This document shows, piece by piece, positions 1-8,086 of a stretch of 64,000 nucleotides of DNA. The notes beneath the pieces are model-generated. The model made no database searches. It had not been told where the DNA came from and worked only from the letters and a program-made list of their open reading frames with translations. Numbering within the stretch: position 1 is the stretch's first letter; the number at the start of each line of letters is the position of its first letter. Position numbers and translations under genes: made by a program. Source of the DNA: Curtobacterium luteum (GTDB lineage Bacteria > Actinomycetota > Actinomycetes > Actinomycetales > Microbacteriaceae). The stretch lies in NCBI RefSeq assembly GCF_014646995.1, contig NZ_BMOI01000009.1, positions 1 through 64,000 on the forward strand, in the 5' to 3' direction.

Positions 1-57
1 CAGGCTTGCACTGCCCGGCCTTGGGTGGTCGCGGCGCCCCCGGCGGTGGACCGTCCG

Positions 58-108
58 GCGGTCACGAACTGTCGCTCTCGCGCCCGCCGACCGACGGTTC
101 GTGACCGC
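58..108. terminator. Long imperfect inverted repeat, probable terminator
   Basis: The 17-nt arms at 58-74 and 92-108 are complementary except for one position, with a 17-nt loop. The element lies 3' of menC (minus strand) and of whatever gene enters from the left edge. There is no T-run. Its core, GAACTGTCGCTC, also occurs in the hairpin near 50.4 kb. I see no gene in bases 1-191. Confidence 0.55.
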
Positions 109-191
109 TCGCCGGACCTGCGCGTGGTGTCGTGACCGCCGGGGCCGGGGCCGAGGCCCTGAGCCCGCGCGGCCCCGAGCCCGCGCGCCCG

Positions 192-1178
192 TCAGGCCGG
201 GAGCAACTCGTGCACGCGGCGCACCCGGTCGAGCCACCACGACGTCCGCTCCGGCGACGCAGCGTGCCGCTCGAGCAGAGCCCGGTCGACCTCGACCCGA
301 CGGACCGCGATCCGGCCCCCGACCGGCAGCAGCGGTTCCGCCGTCACGTCGCCGCGGAACATCGCCGCCGTCCCGAGCCCCGCCGCGAATCCCGGCGCCA
401 TCGACCGCGCAGCGAGGAACGCACCCATCCCCAGGCCGACGGAGGTGTCGAGCGCGCTGGAGACCACGCACGGGAGACCGGCCTCGGCCACGATCCGGGC
501 AGCCGCCGAGACCCCACCGAGGGGCTGCGCCTTGACCACGAGCACGTCGGCCGCTCCGGCACGGGCGACCGCGAGCGGGTCGGCGGCCTTCCGGACGCTC
601 TCGTCGGCCGCGATGCGCACCCCGAGGCCGTCGATCCGCGACCGCAGGGACGCGAGCTCCTCGACCGAGGCCACCGGCTGTTCTGCGTACTGCAGGTCGA
701 ACACGGCGAGCCGCTCGAGTGCCGTCGTCGCCTCGTCGACGGACCACAGGCCGTTCGCGTCCACCCGGACATCGGCGTCGGGACCCATCACCCGTCGGAC
801 CTCGGCGACGCGGGCGACGTCGTCGTCGACGGTCGTGCCGGGCTCGGCGACCTTCACCTTCGCGGTCGTGCAGCCCAGGTAGCGTGCGAGCAGCTCGGCG
901 ACCTGCTCCGGGTCGACCGCGGGCACGGTCGCGTTGACCGGCACGGCGTCGAGCGCGGGTTCGTGTGCGGTCCACCCGAAGTCGATCGCGGCGTCGAGCC
1001 ACGCGCTGGCCTCGGCATCGTCGTACTCCACGAAGGGGGAGAACTCGGTCCAGCCCTCGGGACCACGGAGGACGAGGGCCTCGCGGGCCGTGATCCCGCG
1101 GAACCGGACGCGCATCGGCAGGGACACGACGTGGGCGTCGGCGAGGAGTTCAGCGAGGTCGGGGCGCACGGTGACCAT
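192..1178 (-). CDS. menC: o-Succinylbenzoate synthase (MenC)
   Basis: This enolase-superfamily enzyme dehydrates SHCHC to o-succinylbenzoate in menaquinone synthesis in the cytoplasm. The 328-residue product carries the expected catalytic set: KVK at about 107-109, metal ligands D140 (DAN), E166 (AEQP) and D192 (ADES), and the second lysine K216 (VVKAQ). Length and motif spacing fit actinobacterial MenC. The start is uncertain: the ATG at 1178 directly abuts a GGGAGG box, which is too close. The GTG nine bases further in (1169) is better spaced and would give a protein three residues shorter. The gene is transcribed away from menB, so it is not in an operon with it although the functions match. 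Confidence 0.93.
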   Translation of the reverse strand: MVTVRPDLAELLADAHVVSLPMRVRFRGITAREALVLRGPEGWTEFSPFVEYDDAEASAWLDAAIDFGWTAHEPALDAVPVNATVPAVDPEQVAELLARYLGCTTAKVKVAEPGTTVDDDVARVAEVRRVMGPDADVRVDANGLWSVDEATTALERLAVFDLQYAEQPVASVEELASLRSRIDGLGVRIAADESVRKAADPLAVARAGAADVLVVKAQPLGGVSAAARIVAEAGLPCVVSSALDTSVGLGMGAFLAARSMAPGFAAGLGTAAMFRGDVTAEPLLPVGGRIAVRRVEVDRALLERHAASPERTSWWLDRVRRVHELLPA

Positions 1179-1320
1179 CCTCCCAGGCGCGTCCAGGGTG
1201 CCCCACGGTTGTTCGGAGGGGACCGCCAGCGCAGGGCATTAGCATGCACCGGTCGGCTTCGGTCGACAGGCATGTCGGAGGGGCCCGGTCCCGCCGAACG
1301 GACCGGAAGAGGGAGGCTCG

Positions 1321-1908
1321 GTGTCCCCGGACCCGCAGCGAGGAGCAGCACCACGCGGTGCGACTCCGCAGCAGCGCGCCGCGGTGCAGCAACGCACCAC
1401 GCGGCAGCGCGCAGCACAACCCCGGACCGCGGCGGCCGCCCGTCCCCAGCCGCAGCAGCGACCGGCGACGCCGACCCCGTCGGGCCAGCGTGCGAAGGCC
1501 CCGTCGGGCCAGCGTCCGACGGCCCCGAGCGACGAGTTCGCACGCCTCGTCCAGCGGAACACGGTCGACGTCCGGAACGCCCCGGGTCGCACGCACCGTC
1601 GCCGCAACCCGCTCGTCGGCAAGATCGCCCTCGGTCTCGCGGTGGTCTGCGCGGCGATCGACGCGAGCGCCTTCGCGGTGTTCGTCGGCGGGGACACCAC
1701 CTTCGCGTTCGGCATCTGCTTCGTCACCGTGTTCCTGACCCTGGTCGCCGCGGTCCTCGGCTTCATCGCGGCGGTCGGCTCGCTCGGCCGGTGGTACGGC
1801 GCGATCGGCGTCGTCGTGGCGTTCCTCGCCAACCCGGTGATCCTCATCGTGCTCATCGTGGTCGTGGCCCCCGAGCTCCTCACCGACATGGGCGGCAGCG
1901 CGACCTGA
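1321..1908 (+). CDS. Hypothetical membrane protein with Gln/Ala/Pro-rich N-terminus
   Basis: This 195-residue protein is not recognised. About 100 N-terminal residues are low-complexity (Gln, Arg, Ala, Pro, Thr) and probably cytoplasmic and disordered. They are followed by three hydrophobic segments at roughly 100-120, 125-150 and 155-185, so the layout resembles DUF4190-type small membrane proteins without a clear match. The GTG start has GGGAGG four bases upstream (1311-1316). The stop codon lies inside the first unit of a 27-bp tandem array. It sits in the menaquinone region, but nothing in the sequence ties it to the pathway. Confidence 0.75.
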   Translation: MSPDPQRGAAPRGATPQQRAAVQQRTTRQRAAQPRTAAAARPQPQQRPATPTPSGQRAKAPSGQRPTAPSDEFARLVQRNTVDVRNAPGRTHRRRNPLVGKIALGLAVVCAAIDASAFAVFVGGDTTFAFGICFVTVFLTLVAAVLGFIAAVGSLGRWYGAIGVVVAFLANPVILIVLIVVVAPELLTDMGGSAT

Positions 1909-2001
1909 CCGGAGTCACCCGGCAGCGTGCCCTGCCCGGAGTCACCCGGCAGCGTGCCCTGCCCGGATCCACCCGGCAGCGCGACCTGACCGGATCCACC
2001 C
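1894..2001. repeat. 27-bp tandem array (4 units) over a stop codon
   Basis: Four 27-bp units at 1894-1920, 1921-1947, 1948-1974 and 1975-2001 differ by only a few bases. The first unit contains the last codons and the TGA (1906-1908) of the upstream gene, so the 3' end of that gene has been copied downstream. Confidence 0.95.
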
Positions 2002-2056
2002 CGGCCGCCGCTCCGCACCGGGTGCCGCCCGCGACGGGACGGTCGGACGGCGGCGG

Positions 2057-2062
2057 TACGTT
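2057..2062 (+). promoter_or_regulatory. -10 box of menB, leaderless start
   Basis: TACGTT ends six bases before the menB ATG, so the transcript should begin at or next to the start codon. There is no Shine-Dalgarno sequence. Confidence 0.7.
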
Positions 2063-2068
2063 GGGAGC

Positions 2069-2998
2069 ATGGCTGCTCCCGTCTCCGACCTGTTCGACCC
2101 CGACGTCTGGACCGCGGCTCCGATCGCGGAGCAGTTCACCGACATCACGTACCACAAGCACGTCTCGCAGGGGATCGTCCGGGTGGCCTTCGACCGGCCG
2201 GAGGTCCGCAACGCCTTCCGCCCGCGGACGGTCGACGAGCTGTACCGCGCCCTCGACGACGCCCGCCAGGACCCCCGCGTCGGGGTCGTCCTGCTCACCG
2301 GCAACGGCCCGAGCCCGAAGGACGGCGGCTGGGCCTTCTGCTCCGGCGGCGACCAGCGGATCCGTGGGCGCAGCGGCTACCAGTACGTCGGCGACGAAGG
2401 GGCCCCGCCCGAGGGTGTCGACCCGGCCGCGGCGCAGGCGTCGATGGGCCGACTGCACATCCTCGAGGTGCAGCGGCTCATCCGGATGATGCCGAAGGTC
2501 GTCATCGCGGTCGTCCCGGGGTGGGCGGCCGGCGGCGGACACTCGCTGCACGCGATCTGCGACCTCACCATCGCGAGCGCCGAGCACGGGAAGTTCAAGC
2601 AGACCGACGCCGACGTCGGATCGTTCGACGGGGGCTACGGCAGCGCCTACTACGCCAAGCAGATCGGGCAGAAGTTCGCGCGTGAGGTCTTCTTCCTCGC
2701 GCAGGAGTACTCCGCCCAGCGCGCGTACGAGATGGGCGCGGTGAACGCCGTCGTGCCGCACGAGGACCTCGAGCGCGAGGCGATCCGCTGGGGCGAGATC
2801 ATCCTCGGCAAGTCCCCGACGGCGATCCGCATGCTCAAGTACGCGTTCAACGCGGTCGACGACGGCATGGTCGGCCAGCAGGTCTTCGCCGGCGAGGCAA
2901 CGCGCCTCGCCTACGGCACCGACGAGGCCGTCGAGGGGCGGGACTCCTTCCTCGAGAAGCGCAAGCCGGAGTGGACCTCCTTCCCGTGGCACTACTGA
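2069..2998 (+). CDS. menB: 1,4-Dihydroxy-2-naphthoyl-CoA synthase (MenB)
   Basis: This crotonase-fold enzyme cyclises o-succinylbenzoyl-CoA to DHNA-CoA. The 309-residue length is typical. Visible family features are FDRPEVRNAFRPRTVDEL near the N-terminus, the oxyanion-loop segment WAFCSGGDQRIRG, the glycine-rich PGWAAGGGHSLHAICDLTIA, and QTDADVGSFDGGYGS, which is diagnostic of MenB rather than generic enoyl-CoA hydratases. The C-terminus ends FPWHY. The ATG start is supported by a -10 box six bases upstream. menE follows after only 10 bp, so the two are probably co-transcribed and act in the order MenE then MenB. Confidence 0.97.
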   Translation: MAAPVSDLFDPDVWTAAPIAEQFTDITYHKHVSQGIVRVAFDRPEVRNAFRPRTVDELYRALDDARQDPRVGVVLLTGNGPSPKDGGWAFCSGGDQRIRGRSGYQYVGDEGAPPEGVDPAAAQASMGRLHILEVQRLIRMMPKVVIAVVPGWAAGGGHSLHAICDLTIASAEHGKFKQTDADVGSFDGGYGSAYYAKQIGQKFAREVFFLAQEYSAQRAYEMGAVNAVVPHEDLEREAIRWGEIILGKSPTAIRMLKYAFNAVDDGMVGQQVFAGEATRLAYGTDEAVEGRDSFLEKRKPEWTSFPWHY

Positions 2999-3008
2999 GG
3001 CGCGCCTG

Positions 3009-4145
3009 ATGCCCCGTCCGCTGGTCGCGGTGGGCGCGTCCGACCCGTTCGCCGTGCTGCGCGGCCTGGAGGCAGCACTCGCCGGCGGCCCCGCGCTGCT
3101 CCCCGTCGCCGAGAGGACCCCAGCGCTGCCGACACGGCCTCCCGCGGACGTCGCGCAGCGGGTCGCCCTGGTGGTCGAGACGAGCGGCTCCACCGGGACC
3201 GGGAAGCGGGTCGCGCTGTCGTCGGAGGCGCTCCTCGCCGGAGCGGCCGCCGCCGACGCGGCGCTCGGCGGCCCGGGCGCGTGGGTGCTCGCGCTGCCGA
3301 CGCACTACATCGCCGGCCTCAACGTCCTGACGCGATCGATCGCCGCCGGGTCGACCCCGGTCGTCGTGCCGGCCGGCCACTTCGACCCGGCCGGGTTCGC
3401 GGACGCCGCGGCGCAGCTGGTGACCGACCGGTCGGCCCCGCGGCGCTACACGTCGCTCGTGCCGGTGCAGCTCGCCCGGGTCCTCGACGACGAGCGTGCG
3501 ACGGCGGCCCTCGCCGCGTTCGACGCCGTCCTCGTCGGAGGTCAGGCCACCCCGGTGACGCTCCGGGACCGCGCACGGGAGGCCGGCGTCCCGATCGTCA
3601 CGACGTACGGCGCGAGCGAGACCAGCGGTGGGTGCGTCTACGACGGCGTGCCGCTCGGCCCGGTGCACGCGGCCGTGGACGACGGGGAGCTGCTCCTCGC
3701 CGGGCCGATGCTCGCCGAGGGGTACCTCGGCGACGACGACCGCACGGCCCGCACCTTCACGGAGCGCGACGGGCAGCGTTGGTACCGCACGGGCGACGCC
3801 GGCGAGGTCGTGGACGGCCGGGTACGGGTCGTGGGACGGCTCGACGACGTCGTCATCTCCGGCGGCGAGAAGGTCGCGCTCGGAGCCGTCGAACGCATCG
3901 TCCGGGGCGTGCCCGGTCATGAGGGCGCGGTCGTCACCCGGCGGGCGTCGGGGGAGTGGGGCGAGGTGCCCGTCGTCGTCACCGACCGGCCGCTCGACCT
4001 CGACGCGGTCCGCACGGCCGTCGGCGACGCCCTGGGCCGCGCGGCCCGCCCCGCCGAGGTCGTCGTGCTCGACCGACTCCCGATGCTCCCGAGCGGGAAG
4101 CCGGACCGCCGGGCGGTCCGCGCGATCGTCGACCCGACCGCCTGA
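3009..4145 (+). CDS. menE: o-Succinylbenzoate-CoA ligase (MenE)
   Basis: This AMP-forming acyl-CoA synthetase activates o-succinylbenzoate for MenB. The 378-residue form is short, as is usual in Actinobacteria. The phosphate-binding loop ETSGSTGTGKRVALSS is at about 59-74, followed by TTYGASETSGGCVYDG, YRTGDAGEV, GRLDDVVISGGEKV, and the C-terminal lysine segment LPSGKPDRRAV. It starts with ATG 10 bp after menB and is probably expressed from the menB promoter. Confidence 0.95.
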   Translation: MPRPLVAVGASDPFAVLRGLEAALAGGPALLPVAERTPALPTRPPADVAQRVALVVETSGSTGTGKRVALSSEALLAGAAAADAALGGPGAWVLALPTHYIAGLNVLTRSIAAGSTPVVVPAGHFDPAGFADAAAQLVTDRSAPRRYTSLVPVQLARVLDDERATAALAAFDAVLVGGQATPVTLRDRAREAGVPIVTTYGASETSGGCVYDGVPLGPVHAAVDDGELLLAGPMLAEGYLGDDDRTARTFTERDGQRWYRTGDAGEVVDGRVRVVGRLDDVVISGGEKVALGAVERIVRGVPGHEGAVVTRRASGEWGEVPVVVTDRPLDLDAVRTAVGDALGRAARPAEVVVLDRLPMLPSGKPDRRAVRAIVDPTA

Positions 4146-4238
4146 CGGAGGTGGGCCGAGCGGGGCGGGCGATCCGGGCCTCCCGGCCGTCGCCCGTCTC
4201 CGTGACGGCCTCCGCGCCGGTCGCATGGCGAACGCCGG

Positions 4239-4244
4239 TACGAT
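4239..4244 (+). promoter_or_regulatory. -10 box of menA
   Basis: TACGAT ends eight bases before the menA GTG. The spacing is slightly longer than in the other leaderless genes here, but no ribosome-binding site is visible. Confidence 0.55.
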
Positions 4245-4252
4245 GATCGGCC

Positions 4253-5248
4253 GTGGCACGAACGAAGCAGCAGAGCCGGTCCAAGGGCCGGAGTGGCAAC
4301 CCGGCGAAGGCCGCTGGCCCGCAGCGGACCAAGCGCAAGGCGACCGCGCGCGACTGGATCGGTGGGGCGCGACTGCGGACCCTGACGCTCGGCGTCGTGC
4401 CGGTGGTCCTCGGCACCGCCGTCGCCTTCGTCGACAGCGGGAACCCCGGCGACTTCGGTGACTACCTCGGGAAGGACGGGCACCTGGCGATCGCGCTGCT
4501 CGCCCTGGCGGTCGCGCTGTTCCTGCAGATCGGCGTGAACTACAGCAACGACTACTCCGACGGGGTGCGTGGCACCGACGAGTTCCGCGTCGGCCCGGCA
4601 CGTCTCACGGGGGCCGGCATCGCCAGGCCGCGGACCGTGCTCACGGTGGCGCTGACGTTCTTCGGGCTCGCGGCCCTCGCGGGCATCGGGATCGTGGTGC
4701 TCACCGGGCTGTGGTGGATCCTCATCGTCGGGGCCGCCGCCATCGTCGCGGCGTGGTTCTACACCGGCGGCACGCGGCCCTACGGCTACAACGCGCTCGG
4801 CGAGGTCTTCGTCTTCGTCTTCTTCGGGCTCGTCGCCGTGCTCGGGACGCAGTACACCCAGATCCAGCAGGTCACCGCCAGCGGGTGGGCCGCGGCCGTC
4901 GCCGCCGGGTTCTTCGCGTGCGCGGTGCTCATGGTGAACAACATCCGGGACATCGACGAGGACCGCCTCGCCGGCAAGCGGACGCTCGCCGTGGTGCTCG
5001 GCCGGACCGTCGCACGGACGCTGTACGGGTTGTTCCTGATGCTCCCGTACGTCGTGCTGCTGTGGTTCGTGCTGCTCTACTTCCGCACGGGGTTCACGTA
5101 CTTCTCGCTGCTGCTCGCGCTGCCGGCGCTGGTGATCGGGGTGTCGTCGCGGAAGCCGCGCGAACTCATCACGGCGCTGCAGCTGTCGTCGTTCGCGTCG
5201 CTGGGCTACGGGGTGGTGCTCGGCATCACGCTCGCCGTGCAGCCGTAG
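4253..5248 (+). CDS. menA: 1,4-Dihydroxy-2-naphthoate polyprenyltransferase (MenA)
   Basis: This UbiA-family membrane enzyme attaches the polyprenyl tail to DHNA. The 331-residue protein has a basic N-terminus (about 35 residues rich in Arg, Lys and Gln) and then eight or so membrane segments. The first Asp-rich motif NYSNDYSDGVRGTDEFR and the second NNIRDIDEDRLAGKRTLAV are both intact. A GTG start follows the -10 box directly. The gene ends in a GC-rich tandem tract and then a strong inverted repeat that separates it from the convergent DUF4229 gene. Confidence 0.96.
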   Translation: MARTKQQSRSKGRSGNPAKAAGPQRTKRKATARDWIGGARLRTLTLGVVPVVLGTAVAFVDSGNPGDFGDYLGKDGHLAIALLALAVALFLQIGVNYSNDYSDGVRGTDEFRVGPARLTGAGIARPRTVLTVALTFFGLAALAGIGIVVLTGLWWILIVGAAAIVAAWFYTGGTRPYGYNALGEVFVFVFFGLVAVLGTQYTQIQQVTASGWAAAVAAGFFACAVLMVNNIRDIDEDRLAGKRTLAVVLGRTVARTLYGLFLMLPYVVLLWFVLLYFRTGFTYFSLLLALPALVIGVSSRKPRELITALQLSSFASLGYGVVLGITLAVQP

Positions 5249-5262
5249 GCGCCGCGGCGCGG

Positions 5263-5298
5263 CCCCGCGCCGCGCCGCGACCCCGCGCCGCGGCGGCC
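5263..5298. repeat. 18-bp GC tandem duplication after menA
   Basis: Two near-identical 18-bp units built on CCCCGCGCCGCG start about 15 bp after the menA stop codon. Confidence 0.6.
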
Positions 5299-5316
5299 GC
5301 GGTCCGCACCGCGTTC

Positions 5317-5376
5317 GCACAACGGAAGACACCCCGAACCAGCACGACGCGTGGTTCGGGGTGTCTTCGGTTGTGC
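5317..5376. terminator. Bidirectional terminator-like hairpin
   Basis: Arms of 25 nt at 5317-5341 and 5352-5376 pair with one mismatch around a 10-nt loop. It sits between convergent menA and the DUF4229 gene and is one of the longest hairpins in the window. Confidence 0.8.
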
Positions 5377-5400
5377 GGATCCGCGCGAGCCGCCGCTCCG

Positions 5401-5458
5401 GCCGCCGGACCTCGGCCGCCGGACCTCGGCGCGTCAGACCTCGCCGCGTCAGACCTCG
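5401..5458. repeat. 14/15-bp tandem array over a stop codon
   Basis: Two 14-bp units (5401-5428) and two related 15-bp units (5429-5458) form an array. The TGA of the minus-strand DUF4229 gene (complement 5449-5451) lies in the last unit, and the neighbouring unit repeats it. Confidence 0.85.
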
Positions 5459-5769
5459 TCGCGCCGGGCGGCGTGCCGGTCGGCGTCGGAGACGGGCTGT
5501 GCGCTCGGCGCCTCGCCGTCGGCGGCGTCGACGAAGTCGTCCTCGAAGTCGCTGTCGGCGTCGTGCGCGGGCCCCGGGCGACGCTCGGCGAGGCTCAGCG
5601 CCACACGGTGGCGGAGCTTCGCGAGGGCGATGTACGACACCAGCAGCCCGACCAGCGCGGCGACGATCGTGGCCCAGTACCAGGGCATCGGCGTCAGGAC
5701 GCGGAGCAGCAGGAGGGCGGCCGCGAAGATCCCGAGACGGGCCAGGGTGTACAGGAGCCAGGCTTTCAC
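5449..5769 (-). CDS. DUF4229 family small membrane protein
   Basis: This 106-residue protein has two transmembrane helices (about 4-23 and 30-50), the short basic stretch KLRHRVALSLAERRPG, and an acidic, alanine-rich tail. This is the layout of the DUF4229 family found beside menaquinone genes in Actinobacteria. Its function is unknown. I chose the GTG at 5769, translating from VKAWLLYTLARLG, because TACACT ends six bases upstream of it and the longer frame is not protein-like. The stop lies in a tandem repeat. Confidence 0.82.
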   Translation of the reverse strand: MKAWLLYTLARLGIFAAALLLLRVLTPMPWYWATIVAALVGLLVSYIALAKLRHRVALSLAERRPGPAHDADSDFEDDFVDAADGEAPSAQPVSDADRHAARRDEV

Positions 5770-5775
5770 CCGACA

Positions 5776-5781
5776 AGTGTA
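5776..5781 (-). promoter_or_regulatory. -10 box of the DUF4229 gene, leaderless start
   Basis: On the minus strand TACACT is followed by six bases and then the GTG start. Confidence 0.65.
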
Positions 5782-5820
5782 CGAAGCCCGGCATGGCAGG
5801 TGCTGCACAGGAGCGCTGCC

Positions 5821-5826
5821 TAGACT
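5821..5826 (+). promoter_or_regulatory. -10 box of the PLDc_N gene, leaderless start
   Basis: TAGACT, then six bases, then ATG at 5833. The divergent DUF4229 promoter is about 40 bp away. Confidence 0.7.
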
Positions 5827-5832
5827 CCGTGC

Positions 5833-6192
5833 ATGGTCCGACTGTGGCTGATCGTCGTCGTCGCCGCCGTGGCGTTCACGGTGTGGGCGGCCATCGACTG
5901 CGCCACGATGCCGCGCCAGCGCGTGCGTTCCCTCAGCCGCGGGGTCTGGATCCTCCTCGTGATCGTCCTGCCCGTCGTCGGCGGGGTGCTCTGGCTGCTG
6001 CTCGGCCGCGCTCCCGCGGGTCCGGCGCCCGCCGCCCGGTACCGTGGACCCGAAGACGACCCGGACTTCCTCGGCGGCCGGACGACGCCCCCGGGACGCT
6101 CCCGCACGGACAAGGACCAGGACGACGCAACCCTCCGAGACCTCGAAGACCAGTTCCACGACCGCGACGACGACGGACGCCCGAACGGCTGA
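5833..6192 (+). CDS. PLDc_N domain membrane protein
   Basis: This 119-residue protein has two transmembrane helices (about 3-22 and 36-56) separated by a short loop holding the C-x-MP motif (DCATMPRQRVR) and the GGVLWLLLGR end of the PLD-nuclease N-terminal domain. The soluble tail is charged and polar. Standalone PLDc_N proteins are small membrane proteins of unknown role and lack the HKD catalytic domain. The end of this gene overlaps the only available menD start by 149 bp. Confidence 0.82.
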   Translation: MVRLWLIVVVAAVAFTVWAAIDCATMPRQRVRSLSRGVWILLVIVLPVVGGVLWLLLGRAPAGPAPAARYRGPEDDPDFLGGRTTPPGRSRTDKDQDDATLRDLEDQFHDRDDDGRPNG

Positions 6193-7918
6193 CCGCAGCC
6201 CGGCGACCGACTTCGCCGTCGCGCTCCTGCAGGACCTCGCGCGGGCCGGTGTCACCGACGTCGTCGTGAGCCCGGGCTCCCGCTCCCAGGCGCTCGCCCT
6301 CGCCGCGGTCGCACTCGAGCGCGCTGGCGGCCCCACCGTGCACGTCCGGCTCGACGAGCGCACCGCGGGCTTCTTCGCGCTCGGCCTCGCGGTCGAGACC
6401 GGACGGCCCGCAGCCGTGGTCACCACGAGCGGGACCGCGGTCGCGAACCTGCACCCGGCGGTGCTCGAGGCGCACCACTCCGGCGTCCCGATGATCGTGC
6501 TGAGCGCCGACCGCCCGGAAGAGCTCCGCGGCATCGGCAGCAACCAGACCACCGTCCAGCCCGGCCTGTTCGGCCCGGCGGTGTCGTTCGTCCGCGACGT
6601 GCAGGCGCCGACCGCAGCGACCACCGACGACGAGCTGCACCGGACCACCCGGGAGCTCGCCCGACAGACCGTGGCCGCGGCGTCCGGGCACGAGGGGCAG
6701 CCGGGCCCCGTCCAGCTCAACCTCGCCTTCCGCGAACCGCTGTCCGCCGGGCTCCCCGAGGGGGCCGTCGCCCCCGTGCCCGACGCTGACGTCGACACCG
6801 CGTACGCCACGCGACGCCAGCACACCGGCCTCCCGCTGGCGGAGCTCGCTCCCGACGAAGAGCCGGCCACGGTCGTGATCGCCGGCCACGACGCCGGACC
6901 CGACGCCGAGCGGATCGCCTGGGAGCTCGGTGCCCCGCTGATCGCGGAGGTGTCGAGCGGTGCCCACTTCGGCCGCAACCTCGTGGTCGCCTACCGTGAA
7001 CTCCTCCGCGACCCGGCGTTCGGAGGAGTGGTGCGGCGAGCCGTCGTGCTCGGGCACCCGACGCTGAGCCGCGAGGTGCCGGCGCTCCTGCAGCGTGACG
7101 ACGTCGAGACCGTCGTGGTGCGCGCACCGGGGGCCGACGTGTACGACCCGGCCCGCGCCTCCCGGCCGGACGCCGTGACCACCGTCGTGTCGGACGTGCG
7201 GGTCACCGGCCGGACCACGCCTGCCCACCGCGCGTGGGTGGGCCGCTGGGTGGTCGCGAGCCGGGCGCTGCTCGGCGAGGGCGACGCCGCTCCGGACCTC
7301 GACGCGAAGCGGTCCCCGGACCGCGCCGAACGGAACCGGTTCCTCCGCGACGAGGTCGCGCTCCGTCGGCGTCCCGTCGACCGGGCCATGCTGACCGAGG
7401 CCGTCTGGGGCGTGACGTGGCCGCACGACCGGCTCGTGCTCGGCGCGTCGCAGCTCATCCGCGTCGCGGACGCCCGGGTGCCGGGCAAGAAGCTCCGCGT
7501 GCACGCCAACCGCGGGCTCGCCGGCATCGACGGCACCGTGTCGACCGCCCTCGGGATCGCTGCCGCGCTCGAGCGCTCCTCGGCGTCGGTCGGGACCACC
7601 CGCGTGCTCGTGGGGGACCTCACGTTCCTGCACGACCTCGGGGCCTTCGTCACGGGGACGCGGGAGCGGACTCACCGGGTGCAGGTGGTGGTCGGCAACG
7701 ACGGCGGCGGCGCGATCTTCCGCGGTCTCGAGGTCGCGGCGACGACGCCGGAGGCGGACATGACCCGGATGATGAGCACGCCGCAGCACGTGGACGTCGA
7801 GCGGGTCGTGACGGGACTCGGGTGGGAGTACCGCCGGGCCGCGACGTGGGGCGATCTGGAGCGGGTGCTGACGGACCCGGCGGAGCGGGTCGTCATCGAG
7901 GTGCCGCTGGCGGAGTGA
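6044..7918 (+). CDS. menD: SEPHCHC synthase (MenD), start uncertain
   Basis: This thiamine-diphosphate enzyme joins isochorismate and 2-oxoglutarate in the first committed menaquinone step. The core begins at FAVALLQDLARAGVTDVVVSPGSRSQ (in two halves) and continues through VRLDERTAGFFALGLAV, TTSGTAVANLHPAVLEA and SADRPEELRGIGSNQT to the ThDP site VGDLTFLHDLGAF and VVGNDGGGAIF. Nothing is missing downstream. The problem is the start: no ATG, GTG or TTG occurs in frame between the GTG at 6044 and the conserved N-terminus, so 6044 gives about 59 extra low-complexity residues read from the PLDc_N gene in another frame. A non-canonical start near 6200 is the alternative. Confidence 0.9.
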   Translation: MDPKTTRTSSAAGRRPRDAPARTRTRTTQPSETSKTSSTTATTTDARTADRSPATDFAVALLQDLARAGVTDVVVSPGSRSQALALAAVALERAGGPTVHVRLDERTAGFFALGLAVETGRPAAVVTTSGTAVANLHPAVLEAHHSGVPMIVLSADRPEELRGIGSNQTTVQPGLFGPAVSFVRDVQAPTAATTDDELHRTTRELARQTVAAASGHEGQPGPVQLNLAFREPLSAGLPEGAVAPVPDADVDTAYATRRQHTGLPLAELAPDEEPATVVIAGHDAGPDAERIAWELGAPLIAEVSSGAHFGRNLVVAYRELLRDPAFGGVVRRAVVLGHPTLSREVPALLQRDDVETVVVRAPGADVYDPARASRPDAVTTVVSDVRVTGRTTPAHRAWVGRWVVASRALLGEGDAAPDLDAKRSPDRAERNRFLRDEVALRRRPVDRAMLTEAVWGVTWPHDRLVLGASQLIRVADARVPGKKLRVHANRGLAGIDGTVSTALGIAAALERSSASVGTTRVLVGDLTFLHDLGAFVTGTRERTHRVQVVVGNDGGGAIFRGLEVAATTPEADMTRMMSTPQHVDVERVVTGLGWEYRRAATWGDLERVLTDPAERVVIEVPLAE

Positions 7919-7974
7919 GCGCGGCCGGCACGGCCGACCGGCCTGCACGGCCGGGTGTGCGCGGAACCGGGTGT

Positions 7975-8017
7975 CGGCCTGGAGGCGCGGTACCGGTCCG
8001 CACGTGCCTCCAGGCCG
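7975..8017. terminator. Terminator between menD and menF
   Basis: Twelve-base arms (CGGCCTGGAGGC and its complement) at 7975-7986 and 8006-8017 lie between two convergent genes. The same CCTGGAGGC arm is used in the hairpin at 57.7 kb. Confidence 0.7.
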
Positions 8018-8086
8018 GTACGCGGTCGCGTGGGCGCCCGTGCCCCGGTCGGTGCGCGGTCGCGTGGTCGCGCCGCGACGCGCGCG

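Noticed and set aside
132-2489. A 785-codon plus-strand frame over menC and menB
   Set aside because: Antisense to menC and out of frame with menB and the membrane protein; composition is typical of shadow frames.
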